Origin: Vesta saturnalis
Taxonomy: Eukaryota; Arthropoda; Insecta; Coleoptera; Lampyridae
Direction of reading: 5' to 3'
NCBI GenBank assembly: GCA_036346205.1
Contig: JARFJB010000921.1
Location: 330,001-394,000 of the forward strand
Length of the DNA: 64,000 bases
Numbering within the stretch: position 1 is the stretch's first letter; each line of letters opens with the position of its first letter. This document shows positions 46,141 through 57,067 of this stretch, one piece after another. A program made the position numbers and the translations under genes. The notes beneath the pieces are model-generated. The model was not told the DNA's origin, did not search any database, and saw only the letters and a list, made by a program, of their open reading frames with translations.

Positions 46141-46654
46141 CTTTAATTTGAGGGTGCATAAAATTGCAGACTAGAAGGACATTCAGCTTTAGCATTGTAT
46201 TCCTTAGCATTACTTTAACCTTTCGTGCAAAACTATTGTATGCATTTTGTAAAAAAATAAGAGGGTTCTTGATGTTTTCTATATTAACTGTAATTCCTGT
46301 AAGTAACCTACCATTAAAACATGAATCTAGAGAGTACCAACATAATTTGCGTGTAAGCTCTTTAACACCATTGATAATTCCACTATCTGTTTTCTCTGAA
46401 GCGTTCTTTAGCTGTTTAAGTCTAACAAGGTAGCTCTTTAACAATAATAAATTACTTTCGAGTTTAAGCAAATGTTCACTTGCCTCTAGATAAATTCTAT
46501 TTTGTATTATATCTTGCAATAGCTTAATATTAGTGTTAATTATAAGGATGTGCTTTACAAATTCATTTTTGGTTTTTAAGAATGGAATGTCTTGTTAAAT
46601 TAACAATATCACGACTACTTGGTATAACCTTACTCATAGTTACCTTCAAAACTG
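46141..46654 (-). pseudogene. Unidentified ORF fused upstream of the polymerase fragment
   Basis: A frame with ATG near 46654 (MSKVIPSSRDIVNLTRHSIL) runs, after one apparent single-base insertion near 46580, into LQDIIQNRIYLEASEHLLKL and NGVKELTRKLCWYSLDSCFN and then, in frame, into polymerase sequence near 46140. It is leucine-rich and helical, with no match to any polymerase region I know. The likely cause is a deletion that joined another Polinton ORF to the polymerase 3' end. A deliberate gene fusion is less likely given the decay of its neighbours. Confidence 0.5.
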
Positions 46655-46884
46655 TATCCAACAATGCAAAAATGTAAAGCACACACTGTCGATTATGCAG
46701 TAATGGACTTGTAGCAAATATTTTATTTATTTACTGGTAATTAAAAATTAATAATTTAAGTAACTGTAGAAGTACTTTAGGTTTACAATTACAATTACAA
46801 TTCTAGTCACGAGTACAATATACTGACTGGCATAAAAATGCTCTTTATTGGCTTATATAGTCATATAATTGTATTTGACTTTAT
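46655..46884. other. AT-rich spacer right of the Polinton genes
   Basis: No feature recognised. It includes short repeated TACAATTACAATT strings near 46785. Confidence 0.4.
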
Positions 46885-47510
46885 GCAGCATACAGAATCT
46901 CGTCTTACATAAAAATTAAATTTGATACTTTCACAGTCTTTAGTTCATTACCTTTAGATTGCGTTGCAATAGTATTCGCAAAAACCTCAGTTCAGACAGA
47001 TGCACACATTGCACTTTGCTCATTATTATTACTGGTCTTTACTGAGAATATCTATTAACACCTATCATTAATCTTGCTGATATTGCATGAAATACTTTCA
47101 CACGCTTTAGTTCATTGCCTATGCAGCATACAGAAAATCTTGTAAAATTAAATTTGATACCTTCACACGCTTTAGTTCATTACCTTTAGATTGCGCTGCA
47201 ATAGTATTCGCAAGAACTTTAGTTCAGGCAGACGCACATATTGCACTTTGTTCATTATTATTACTGGTCTTGACTGAGAATATCTATTAACGCCTATCAT
47301 TAATTTTGCTGATATTGCATGAAATACTTTCAAACGCTTTAGTTCATCGGTTAGATAACGTTGTAATTGTATTCGTAAACGTATCAGTTCAGACATTGTA
47401 CTTTTTTTATTATTTTCAGTGGGCGTTTACTGGGAATATCTATTAACTTAACCTTGCTGACATTATGTGAAATACTTTCTCATGCCTACATTATGCTGCA
47501 TTCATTACAG
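46885..47510. repeat. Tandem repeat, ~232-bp unit with 167-bp and 65-bp parts
   Basis: The block TTCATTACCTTTAGATTGCG recurs at 46944 and 47176 (232 bases apart); a degenerate third start is at 47343 (167 bases later). The 65-base subunit with TATGCAGCATACAGAA is missing from the second unit. A 74-codon minus-strand frame crosses it (47172-47396); translated repeat units share a KVFHAISAKLMIGVNRYSQ-like segment, so a repeat-encoded peptide is conceivable but unproven. Confidence 0.8.
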
Positions 47511-47650
47511 ATCATCACCCTTCGCTTACATAGGTCAGTTCATTCTACTAACCACTTCCACCTGTTAGCAATTTTGATAACCTTAACAAATTTACATGTA
47601 TATAGTGTTACAGTTTTATGTGAATACTCATTCATTACCTAGTAGTCACG
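47511..47650. other. Spacer, possible 5' flank of the spliced gene
   Basis: No clear TATA box or initiator is identifiable. Confidence 0.3.
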
Positions 47651-48300
47651 ATGGCTTTAACAAGCAAGAAAACTAAACTCTCAATGAAAAAAAAGGCAAA
47701 CATTCTGCAATATATCTTGGTGCAACTATGTTTTAGTTACCAGCCTGCAGAACCACTCCCGACACCTTCAAATAATAATATTCCTGTCATGTCTATCAGA
47801 GACAGTGATGTGGAGGAGGATTTTTCACGATATTTTGAAAAGTAAGTATACGTTACTTAAATGAGTTTTCATTTACTGATTTATGTATTGGCTAACACAT
47901 TACTAATGTAATTTATTATTTTTCTAGTATTACACCGGCAACAGCAGTTGTTGCACATCGCAACAACCACTATTACGACCGTCACTTCGCCATATCCAAT
48001 ATGGAGGGAAGAATCTATCCCTCATTCAACGGGATGATGACCAGGAGGGCCTTGCAACATATGCACCAACACATCTTACGCAAGGTCCTTCGCCATTTCA
48101 AGAACTTAGAGCGAAAAGCGTGAGATGGTTACATCAAATTTTGGCAGAATACATAGTGAGGTGTCGGGAGTTGCTCGCGTTGAGCAAATAACTGTGAAGT
48201 TAGCTGAGGATAAGCAGCAGTAAGAAAAAATTAGAATAAGTATAGCAGAAACAGAAAACGTTCTGCGTACATTAGAGGACTTAGATGTAAATAGTTAAAT
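47651..48300 (+). pseudogene. Two-exon gene with consensus intron, unidentified, later frameshifted
   Basis: Exon 1 starts at ATG 47651 (MALTSKKTKLSMKKKANIL) and ends at a GTAAGT donor (from 47842). A polypyrimidine/CTAG acceptor (TTATTTTTCTAG) ends at about 47929. The splice keeps frame and leads to ITPATAVVAHRNNHYYDRHF, then MHQHILRKVLRHFKNLERK. A TGA ends this frame at about 48123, but the sequence past it is coding-like in the next frame (MVTSNFGRIHSEVSGVARVE, then ETENVLRTLEDLDVNS to about 48298), with one further stop near 48222. AATAAA follows at 48453. The C-terminus looks coiled-coil. I do not recognise the family; it lies next to the Polinton and may be a cargo gene or host sequence. 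Confidence 0.45.
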
Positions 48301-48452
48301 TAGTGTATATAGTGTAGTTTAGTCAATTTGTTTTAGATGTGTGAATAGTTTTAAATTAGTATATGTTAGTAAGAAGTGTTTGCATAATTTGTTTAGTATA
48401 GTATTTTTGTGTAGAATTTATTGCAGTTATAAGTATTTTTTATGTTTTGATA

Positions 48453-48458
48453 AATAAA
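48453..48458 (+). promoter_or_regulatory. Polyadenylation signal AATAAA downstream of the spliced gene
   Basis: AATAAA lies about 155 bases after the last coding-like codon, with GT-rich sequence following. Confidence 0.4.
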
Positions 48459-50099
48459 AAAATGTTAAACTTTTTTGGTTTATCCTAAAAATTTTACTAC
48501 AGCTAAAAAACATCCTTGTATTATTATTAGTGGAAATATACAAACATAATTCATATTTCGAGTTTTCATGAAAACAGTGCATAGGTACATTGAAATTTTA
48601 CTACAGCTAAAAAAAATGTGAGTGATAGTTCAATTTGCGCTAGAAAAGTGAAATGATCTACGTTAAGGAAAAAGTTGAAAACATCTGGAAGGCTGACTTA
48701 CTCATGTACTCATTTGTAAATTTCTACATCAAAGTGTGAAAATAGAGTACAGTTAAAAGCGAAAAAAAGCTTGCGTTAAATAAAAGTCAAAACAGTTCCC
48801 AAAAGCATGTTAATCTGAAAACTTGACGCCATGTATTTATACAATACAAATGACACAATTGCATTCATACATTTGCAAATCCCATTTCAAAATTTAATGT
48901 GAATTGGCGACTAAGATAAAAATAGAATGTTCACATTCACACCTGCATAAAATGCTTTCAAATCAAAATAACTGCGTTCATTATCCTACAATTCTTGAAG
49001 CAGTAATATCCACGTTCCATAGAATATTGTAAATTTGGAGTCCTAATCAAACTAAATTAAAAAACAAGTCATGTTTTAAGTGCTGTTTGTTGTTTCAAAA
49101 TTGAATTGGTTAATATAAGGAGCATTTTGATATGGATAAATTGCATGCATGTGTTTCTTCTGAGCTTACGTAAGTACAAAAAGTTGTGTTTTAAGTGTTG
49201 TTTCAAAATGGAATTGGTTAATATAAGAGTCATTTTTTCATATTTTTATAAATTTATACATGAAATTGATAAATTTCCACTTGTAAAACACAACTGTTGA
49301 AAAAAAAAATTTTTTTCTGAGAATTAGGTACAAATTTTAAATTTTCAGGATTTTGTTTTCACCCTCCCCCACATCCCCTCCTACACCCTGAAAAAACGGA
49401 AGTCCACATCGAGTCGTATTTTATCTCTTTCCATAGATATGCACATATGTCTTTACTTACATCACACACCTTCAAACATACATCACTTTTATAATTAAAG
49501 TACACGTCTATCGTTTACACAACATTAATTGCAATTATACGTTCCATGCTAGAAGAATATTTGTATTTCAAATTAAATATGATATAATACTAATCATACA
49601 TTTTGCAATTGCAAGCTTTTTACTCATTACGAGTACAATCCATTTAAAATAGGTAATTGCATATATAAATGTAAAATGTCCAAAGATACATTGTGAGAGG
49701 TAGTACCATTTTCTTTTATAAAAAAATCGTTAGAATTTTTTTTAGAAAAAAAAACATATTACGAATACTTAACAATTACATTGAACATTTATTATATTAC
49801 ATCATATTTCCTATTGATACTCACTTAGTTCGGAAAATATTAAAAATTTAGACACGTTTTATATCGAATTGTAGTCTATAATATTTCACAGTTAAGGAAG
49901 GCTTTCTTTAATAAAAAAAAACGTTAGAATTTTTTAGATGAACAACATATTACAAATATTTCCGAAATAAATAAAGGATTATATTTTACATCAGTATTTA
50001 TCTTAAAAATTTATTGATTTTGTAGTCTTTTAATATAAATGTATGCAAAATATCCCGAGAGTATTGTTAGTTGCATAAGATTTCAGGGTTAAAACTGTA
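48459..50099. other. AT-rich spacer with small duplications
   Basis: A ~108-base direct duplication lies around 49085-49130 and 49193-49240 (GAATTGGTTAATATAAG shared). The string AAATTTTACTACAGCTAAAAAA occurs at 48488 and 48595. No coding feature was recognised; a 64-codon ORF at 49106 arises from the duplication. Confidence 0.45.
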
Positions 50100-51075
50100 T
50101 TATGCTCTTCTTATCTGCTTAAAAAATATGTCTATCACCTAAGGGGTAGCTCTTACATTAGGGGTAGCTGCCTTAATTTGATATGTGTTAGATACGTTTA
50201 AAAGTCGACGAAGAGTGTTGGGTTTTTTTAATTTATTTTTTGTTTGAAAAGGCTGGACTTGAAAAATCTGCTTAAAAAATATTTCTATCACCTACTAGGG
50301 GTAGCTTGTGCATTTTAAAATTAAAAGCTTTTCCTAACGTCACAATTTTTATTATTTATTACATGTAAATACAATAACTCATTTAAACACTACAACATAT
50401 TAATACCAAATATGTTTAAATATCTTTTTATTTTCAAACTCGAAGCTGCCTCATTGTTTTATTTATTTCATACACCCCTAAATCTACTTTTAAATCTCGC
50501 CTATTAGGGGTGGCTTTTACATTAAAGGTAGCTGCCCCAATTTGATATATGTGTTAGATACGTTTAAAAATCGACGGCGAGTAATGGGGTTTTCTTTAAA
50601 CTTATTTTTGGCGAATTCTGGCCCGTTTTTGAGAAAAATAGATTTTTTTTTGTTTGAAAAGGATGTACTTGGAAAAATCTGCTTAATAAATATTTCTATC
50701 ACATACTAGGGGTAGCTTGTGCATTTTAAAATTAAAAGCTTTTCCTAACGTCACAATTTTTTGGCAAATTGTGGCCCTTGTTTGAGAAAAATTGATTTTT
50801 TCTTGAAAAGGCTAGACTTGGAAAAATCTGCTTAAAAAATATTTCTGGGTAGCTTGTGCATTTTAAAATTAAAAAATTTTCCTAACGTCACAATTTTTTG
50901 GCAAATTGTGGCCCGTGTTTGAGAAAAATTGATTTTTTTTTTGAAAAGGCTAGACTTGGAAAAATCTGCTTAAAAAATATTTCTATCACCTACTATGGGT
51001 AGCTTGTACATTTTAAAATTAAAAGCTTTTCTTAAGGTCACAATTTTTATTAATTATTACATATAAATACTCATT
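50100..51075. repeat. Tandem repeat array, ~140-150-bp and larger units
   Basis: The block ATCTGCTTAAAAAATATTTCT, followed by GGGGTAGCTTGTGCATTTT and CCTAACGTCACAATTTT, recurs near 50267, 50676, 50823 and 50962, with a variant at 50114. The last three lie about 140-147 bases apart; a longer unit of about 410 bases separates the second from the first. No protein-coding potential is evident. Confidence 0.85.
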
Positions 51076-51617
51076 TAAACACTACAACATATTAATACCA
51101 AATATGTTTAAGTTTATTTCATACACGCCTAAATCTATTTTTAAACCTTTAACTTTTCGTATCAACACCTCAAACCTCTTCCTTCACTCAACAATAGCTA
51201 ATACTTGTTCTTTTCTTGTGCTTCTTATCTTGCATACCACCATTTTCGTCATTTCTGCTAATACTTAATCGTGCGCACCCAAGGAAGCCTTTTATTATAA
51301 ATCCGCATCCATCTAAACCGCTAACCTAGACAAAAATATCTTCTTCTTTCCATGAACTTATTCTATTTTTATACTTCTAAGAAATATCATACAATACCCC
51401 TACAGGTCAATAATCTTTGACCTTAACCACTCTATTTTTAGACTTCAAAGAATTGTAATATGATGATGACATTGCAATTTCTATTTTTACAAATTTCTCG
51501 CCAAAACGTTTGACCGTAGAGTGACCTTGTAATATGATGATGATTATGACACTGCACTTTATATCCAGAGGGCGAGTGACCTTGAATTGGTCCAGAAGCG
51601 GCCCCTAATCACTAGTA
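51076..51617. other. Unassigned spacer left of the second PLE block
   Basis: No gene. GAGTGACCTTG occurs twice (51529 and 51570). Confidence 0.4.
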
Positions 51618-51745
51618 TGATAGAAGCATTCACTAATATAAACATATCAAATAAAATAATCCAGTTAAATCTAACAAAGTGATACCTTTATCAATAAGTG
51701 CAAGTGTTATTAACAATGAAAAGCATAATGCAAAATTAAGACGTA
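51618..51745 (-). repeat. Inverted PLE family 1 UTR fragment
   Basis: Reverse complement of about 52860-52985. It precedes a plus-strand PLE copy, mirroring the inverted fragment at 38073-38395 next to the minus-strand copy A. Confidence 0.8.
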
Positions 51746-51769
51746 AAAATTTGAAAATACAACTAAAAA

Positions 51770-52680
51770 ACCTTCAGTTTGGTATAAATGTGTAGATTAC
51801 ATATTTGTTATTTGAAGACATGGAGAAGAAACACTGCATGAGTTTTTGGTTTTTATAAATAGTACACATCCTAGTATTCAGTTTACCATGGAAAAAGAAA
51901 CTAATGGAAGTTTACCATTTCTTGACATATTAATATCTAAAAGTAATAATTCACTATCTTTTAAGGTTTATAGAAAGCCGATACACACTGATAGATATCT
52001 TCATAAATTATCCAACCACCATCCACGTCAAAAAAAAATTGGTGTAATTAAATCTTTAGTAGATCGAGCAAAACGAATTTGTGACCCTGAATTTTTGAAG
52101 GATGAATATAAATATTTAACAAAATCCTTACAGGATAATGGATATTCACTTACAGATATTAATAATGTTATTACACCTTCTAGACGTAACCTTAAAGAAA
52201 AACCAGTTCTTAATGTTGGTACTGCTTTTCTTCCTTTTATAGCTAATGTTACAAGTATAATTGAAAAAATGCTAATTAAATATGGCATTAGGACTATATT
52301 TAAACCTACAAGACAGATTAGAGGACATATAAGATCACCAAAAGATGTGTCAAACCGTTTGTCAACTTCCGTTGTATATAAGTTATCTTGTTCAAGTGGA
52401 GAAGGATCCATCGGAACCATAAAACGTAGCTTTGATACAAGACGTAGAAAACATATGAGAATTTGTAGATTAGGTCAACCAGAGAAGTCTGTTGTGGCTG
52501 ACCATGCCCTGAATAATCTAAATTTGACAATATGGAAATATTGTCAAGACAAACCCATTATTATGTTCGTTTACAACATGAAGCTATTGAAATATATAAA
52601 CACACTAATAATTTTAATAGACAAGAAGAAAATCTCTGTTTAAATAGGTTTTGGCATCTTATAATTAAAAAAAAGGCATA
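51770..52680 (+). pseudogene. PLE family 1 copy D: RT C-terminus and GIY-YIG endonuclease
   Basis: Begins within RT at the altered catalytic box KCVDYIFVI (usual RYVDDTFVI), so the second Asp is already lost. A 265-codon frame (51846-52643) holds SLPFLDILISKSNNSLSFKVY, the linker and a damaged endonuclease: YKLSCSSGEGSIGTIKRSF, in which the second Cys and the YIG tyrosine are changed. A deletion near 52527 shifts the last part out of frame, although its conserved tail is still visible. Compare 37085-38072. Confidence 0.88.
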
Positions 52681-53384
52681 TTGATACGACTTAATTTTGA
52701 TTTTAATTTTGACTTTTGGTATGTCTAGGTATTTTGCTGTGTTTTTCCTAGACCTTGAAGTAAATGCTTTACCAGTTATATATTAAATTACCACAGCAGC
52801 ACTATAATTTGACATAAGTAGTTGAAATTAAGATTAAAATTAAAAAATTACAAGAAACGTTCTGCATTAAGCTTTTCATTATTAATAGCACTTGCACTTA
52901 TTGATAAATATATCTCTTTGTTAGATTTAACTGGATTATTTTATTTGATGTCATATTTATATTTGTGAATGCTTCTTTTCTTTTTCACAACTTTACACTT
53001 ACATCATAACTTGATTAAATTTTGTTAAATGTGTTTTTTGGCTGACATTTTTCACTGTTAGCTTTCATCGTAGAGAGTGTTCTGATTTGTCATCTTTAAG
53101 ACAGTTTAACAATATTTAATTTTTAATGACCTAGTTATTCTTTACTAAAATTTAATTTTACAGTTGGCTTTATACGTTTCTCAAACTGCATGTTGATAGC
53201 AGGCTGATGTTTATGTTTTAATTTTTCAACTTTAACAAAATTGCTTACAACATCTTTAACAATTTTAACAGATTTTACTACTAACGAAGAGAACTGTAAG
53301 TGTTATCGAAACGTTTTGATTGTATAATTTAAAATACACCATTAAAAAAAAACCCAAAAAAGATAAGTATTTTATTTTTTTTTC
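52681..53384 (+). repeat. PLE family 1 3' UTR and start of copy E (pseudo-LTR)
   Basis: The UTR matches 36491-37084 (inverted) and 56581-57065. It ends with the AAACGTTTTGATTGTATAA block and CACCATTAAAAAAAAACCC, which starts the next copy's N-terminal coding. It breaks off at an A/T-rich junction at about 53384. Confidence 0.8.
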
Positions 53385-53903
53385 TTTTTATTACCAGAAT
53401 GTAAAAATTTAATACTGTTTTCTGAAGTCATAAGGTGATTATTTACTATTGGTTTCTCTGAAGATTTATATTTGTATAATATGTCCCGTGTTAAGTGGGT
53501 AAATGTTTTTAATAGATAGATTAAAATAGTTAAAGTCTTCATATTTACAACATTATGTAACAAAATGTACTTTTGATGTTTAACTAAAGTGTCAATTATA
53601 TTTGAAATGTAACTACTTGCTTGTGCAATTTATTTTATAATTGATATTTCTTTATAGAAAATTGATTTAATGGAATTGACATTTCTCTATATGCAGCTAA
53701 CTTATGTGTTTTATAGTGAATATGGGAACTCTACCTTGATCTGTGTATTAATATTTCTGTTTCAATCTAGAAAATGAATGGTTGTATTTTGTTCCTTGAC
53801 TAGTGCAAATTTTATGTTAGGCTGTAAAATGTACGTAACGAAATTAAAATACAATATTATCAGAAACATTTAATTCAAAAATTAACTATCCATAAAGGTA
53901 TAT
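53385..53903 (-). pseudogene. PLE family 2 fragment inserted in the tandem
   Basis: On minus, VNNHLMTSENSIKFLHSGNK at 53385-53460 corresponds to VNNHHMTSQSNITFLNFCNK at 14400-14465, the endonuclease C-terminal region of PLE family 2. The rest (53564-53903) is AT-rich without recognisable coding. Confidence 0.65.
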
Positions 53904-53960
53904 GAAATGTAAACTTTCACCATTACCACACACAATAAAATACTTATATTTTTTGTTTTT
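53904..53960 (-). repeat. Short inverted PLE family 1 N-terminal fragment
   Basis: ATGTAAACTTTCACCATTA matches in reverse complement the N-terminal coding block (DNGESL) seen in plus at 54060-54100. The two face each other across 53960. Confidence 0.6.
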
Positions 53961-56580
53961 TTTTAACAATTTTAATAGATAATAGATATGTAAGTGTTAT
54001 CGAAACGTTTAGATTGCATAATTTAAAATGTACCATTAAAAAACCCAAAAGAGACAAGTATTTTATTATGTGTGATAATGGTGAAAGTTTATATTTCCAT
54101 ATTTCAGTCCTTTATGGGGAGGAAACTTGCAGTTCTATCAGACAATTTGAAAAATTAAAGAAATGTAAAGCACAATTATTATCGTCACTCACTTTTTTTT
54201 ACGATGCCGAGAGCAAAAAATTATCCCAAAGTTTATCTATATTAAAAGAAATTTTAATAACAAACAAGGTAATAACAATTACAGAAGAACTGAAAATGCT
54301 CTTCTGCGTAATCAAATACATATTACTAGGAAGTTATTGGATAACACCTATACAAATCTTTTATATTTACATTTGGAAATTTAATCTACATTGAATAAAG
54401 AAGATTAGGATAAATTCTATGGAAATAAATTTTGACATCTTATGTCAACGTCAAAAAGAAAAATGTAATAAATTATACAAGCAACAAAATAATAGACCAT
54501 CTATTGAATATAAAGAAACAGTTGTAAACCTTTCTGATAATGTTGTTTCAGATTACGCTAGTGAAGCGCTTTCTAAAGGAGGAAATTTTGCGATAACACC
54601 AAGAAGATATAATTTCCAATATCGAAAACTCCATTAAATCATTACCTTTTGATGCTGCTAATGAAGTTAGATATGACACCGTTAGCATATTATGTAAAAC
54701 AGAACCTCCAAAGAGCTTTACTTGAGCTTAAATGCAATGAAAATATAATAATATTAAAATCAGATAAAGGTAATGCAACTGTTATATTAAATATGAACGA
54801 TTACAACGTTAAAATAGAACAAAAAAGTTTCTTTTTAAAAACTAAAGAACTGATTAAATTATCATCTATTCCTGAAGAAATAAAAAAGAAACTTACTAAC
54901 TCTGAAGCTATTTCACCAAAACTATATGGTTTACTAAAAATCCATAAACCTAATATTCCTTTAAGGCTTATTGTTAGTGCAATTGATTCTCCTACATATA
55001 GTCTTGCAAAACAGCTTACATTTTTATTACAACCTCATATACATTACATTACATTACATTAAAAATTCTGCCGATTTTGTTGAAAAAATGCATAGTTTCA
55101 AAATTCAAGAAGGTGATATAATGGTTAATTTTGATGTTGTCTCACTTTTTACAAAAGTGCCTCTAAAAGAAACTATTGAATACATTGATCATCTTTTTCC
55201 AAAGGACATAACCATTCTTTTTCAGCACTCTCCAACTACAACTTTTTTCAGTGGAATAGTAAATTTTATGAACGGATTGATGGTGTAGCAATGCGTAGTC
55301 CCATTAGTCCAGTTATATCTAATTTTTACATGGAAAAGTTTAAAACATTAGCGTTACAAAATACACCTAAAAAACCTTCGGTTTGGTGTAGATATATAGG
55401 TCACACATTTGTTATTTGTAGACATGGAAAAGAGGCACTGCATGAGTTTTTGGTTTTTATAAATAGTCCTAGTATTTAGTTTACCATGGAAAAAGAAACT
55501 AATGGAAGTTTACCACTTCTTGACATATTAATATCTAAAAATAATAATTCACTATCTTTTAAGGTTTACAGAAAGCCGACACACACTGATAGATACCTTC
55601 ATAAATTATCCAACCACCATTTACGTCAAAAAATTGGTGTAATTAAATCTTTAGTAGATCGCGGAATTTATTCTTGACACCGAAATTTTGAAGGATGAAT
55701 ATAAATATTTAACAAACTCCTTACAATATAATGGATATTCACTTACAGATATTAATAATGTTATTAGACCTTGTAGACATAAACTTAAAGAAAAACCAGT
55801 TCTTAATGTTGTTACAGCTTTTCTTCGTTTTATAGCTAATGTTACACATGGAATTGAAAAAATCCTAATTACATATGGAATTAGGACTATTTTTAAACCG
55901 GCAAGGAAAAATGAAGAACATTCAAGATCACCTAAAGATGTTTCAAACCCATTATCATCTTCGGGATTATATGTTATCTTGTTCATATAGAAACGTATTC
56001 GTTGGAACCACAAAACGTAGCTTTGATACAAGAGGTAAAGAACATATGAGACTTTGTAGATTATTCATTGTTGTCCAAATTTGTATTAGATGAAAACTTG
56101 AAAACTCAAAATGGGGTTGGAATCTTTAATCGATGCTAATAAAACTCAAAACCTTCCCCATGAAATTCTGTTTTTAATTATTTCAGAACAAGCATAAGAG
56201 TCAAATTACTTTTATGAAAATAACGATATAAAAGAGGCGACATGTTTCGACAAGATGACAATGTATTAATCTTGTCGAAACATGTCGCCTCTTTTATTCA
56301 TAAAGATTGACTCTGTTCTGAATAATTAAACAGATTTCAAAGTTAAACATCGATTTGTAGATTAGGTAAACTAGAGGTGGCTGACCCTGCCTTAAATAAT
56401 GAAAACCATGACATTCAATTTGACAGGAAAATATTGTCAAGACAAACTCATTATTATGTTCGTTTACAACGTAAAGCTATTGAGATATATAAACACCTTA
56501 ATAATTTTAATAGACAAGAAGAAAATCTCCGTTTAAATAGGTTTTGTAATCTTATAATTAAAAAAGGGTATAATGATAAG
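53961..56580 (+). pseudogene. PLE family 1 copy E, nearly full length, interrupted
   Basis: Pieces in order: N-terminus KRDKYFIMCDNGESLYFHIS (54014), linker MEINFDILCQRQKEKCNKLY (54419), RT fingers IILKSDKGNATVILNMNDYN (54649 frame), SPKLYGLLKIHKPNIPLRLI, palm MVNFDVVSLFTKVPL, the damaged catalytic box WCRYIGHTFVICRHGKEA (VDD changed to IGH), post-RT NGSLPLLDILISKNNNSLSF, and the endonuclease NVFVGTTKRSFDTRGKEH followed by RKAIEIYKHLNNFN (56460-56520). Several stops and shifts occur, and a 290-base insertion splits the endonuclease at 56064. It is catalytically dead. Confidence 0.9.
56064..56353. mobile_element. 290-bp hairpin-containing insertion in a PLE endonuclease
   Basis: The insertion is flanked by the 11-base direct repeat TTTGTAGATTA (56053-56063 and 56354-56364), which is a single site in other PLE copies. 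It contains perfect 27-base inverted arms (56230-56256 and 56269-56295) with core GAGGCGACATGTTTCGACAA and a 12-base loop, within a longer imperfect palindrome (about 56170-56335). It has no terminal inverted repeats, poly(A) tail or coding capacity. The 11-base duplication suggests staggered integration by an unidentified element. Confidence 0.75.
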
Positions 56581-57065
56581 TCTTGATTTTGATTTTAATT
56601 TTAACTTTTGGTATGTCTAGGATTTTTGGTGTGTTTTTCCTAGATCCTGAAACAAATGCTTTACCAATTACATGTTAAATTACCACAGCACTATAATTTA
56701 ACATGAGTAGTAGAAATTCAGATTAAAATTAAAAAATTACAAAAAACGTTCTGCATTATGTTTTTTATTGTTAATAACACTTGCAATTATTGACAAAGAT
56801 ATCTCTTTGTTAAATTTAACTGGATTACTTTATTTGATGTTATGTTTATATTTGTGAATACTTCTATCAATTTCAAATTGAAGTTTTTCACAACTTTACA
56901 CTTAATCATAACTTGATTAAATTTTGTTTTACATGTGTTTTTTGGCTGACATCTTTCATTGTTAGCCTTCGACCGTTTAGAGGGTGTTCTGATTTGTCAT
57001 CTTTAAGACAGTTTAACAATTTTTACTTGTTAATAACCTAGTTATTCTTCACTAAAATTTAAATC
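56581..57065 (+). repeat. PLE family 1 3' UTR of copy E, left part
   Basis: Same sequence as 52681-53165. It is interrupted at 57066 by a mariner-like element and resumes at 59412. Confidence 0.85.
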
Positions 57066-57067
57066 TA

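Larger units (their letters stand above)
38396..46660. mobile_element. Decayed Maverick/Polinton DNA element
   Basis: The gene set is diagnostic: a PLA2/core protein, penton-like and double-jelly-roll capsid proteins, an FtsK/HerA-type packaging ATPase, a retroviral-like integrase with chromodomain-like tail, and protein-primed type B DNA polymerase. Capsid, ATPase and integrase genes are on plus; the polymerase is on minus and converges on the integrase. The cysteine protease gene and most of the polymerase are missing, no TIRs are visible, and every recognised core gene is interrupted. The right limit is uncertain; repeats up to 51600 may belong to the element. Confidence 0.9.

Noticed and set aside
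46885..47510. CRISPR-like array, also considered at 50100-51075
   Set aside because: Units are long contiguous tandem repeats without short repeat/unique spacer alternation, in a eukaryotic context.
38396..51617. Polinton TIRs formed by the PLE fragments at 38073-38395 and 51618-51745
   Set aside because: The two fragments come from non-overlapping parts of the PLE UTR, so they are not inverted copies of each other.
52028..52530. Minus-strand ORFs opposite PLE copy D, and 55651-56031 opposite copy E
   Set aside because: Antisense shadows of plus-strand PLE coding.
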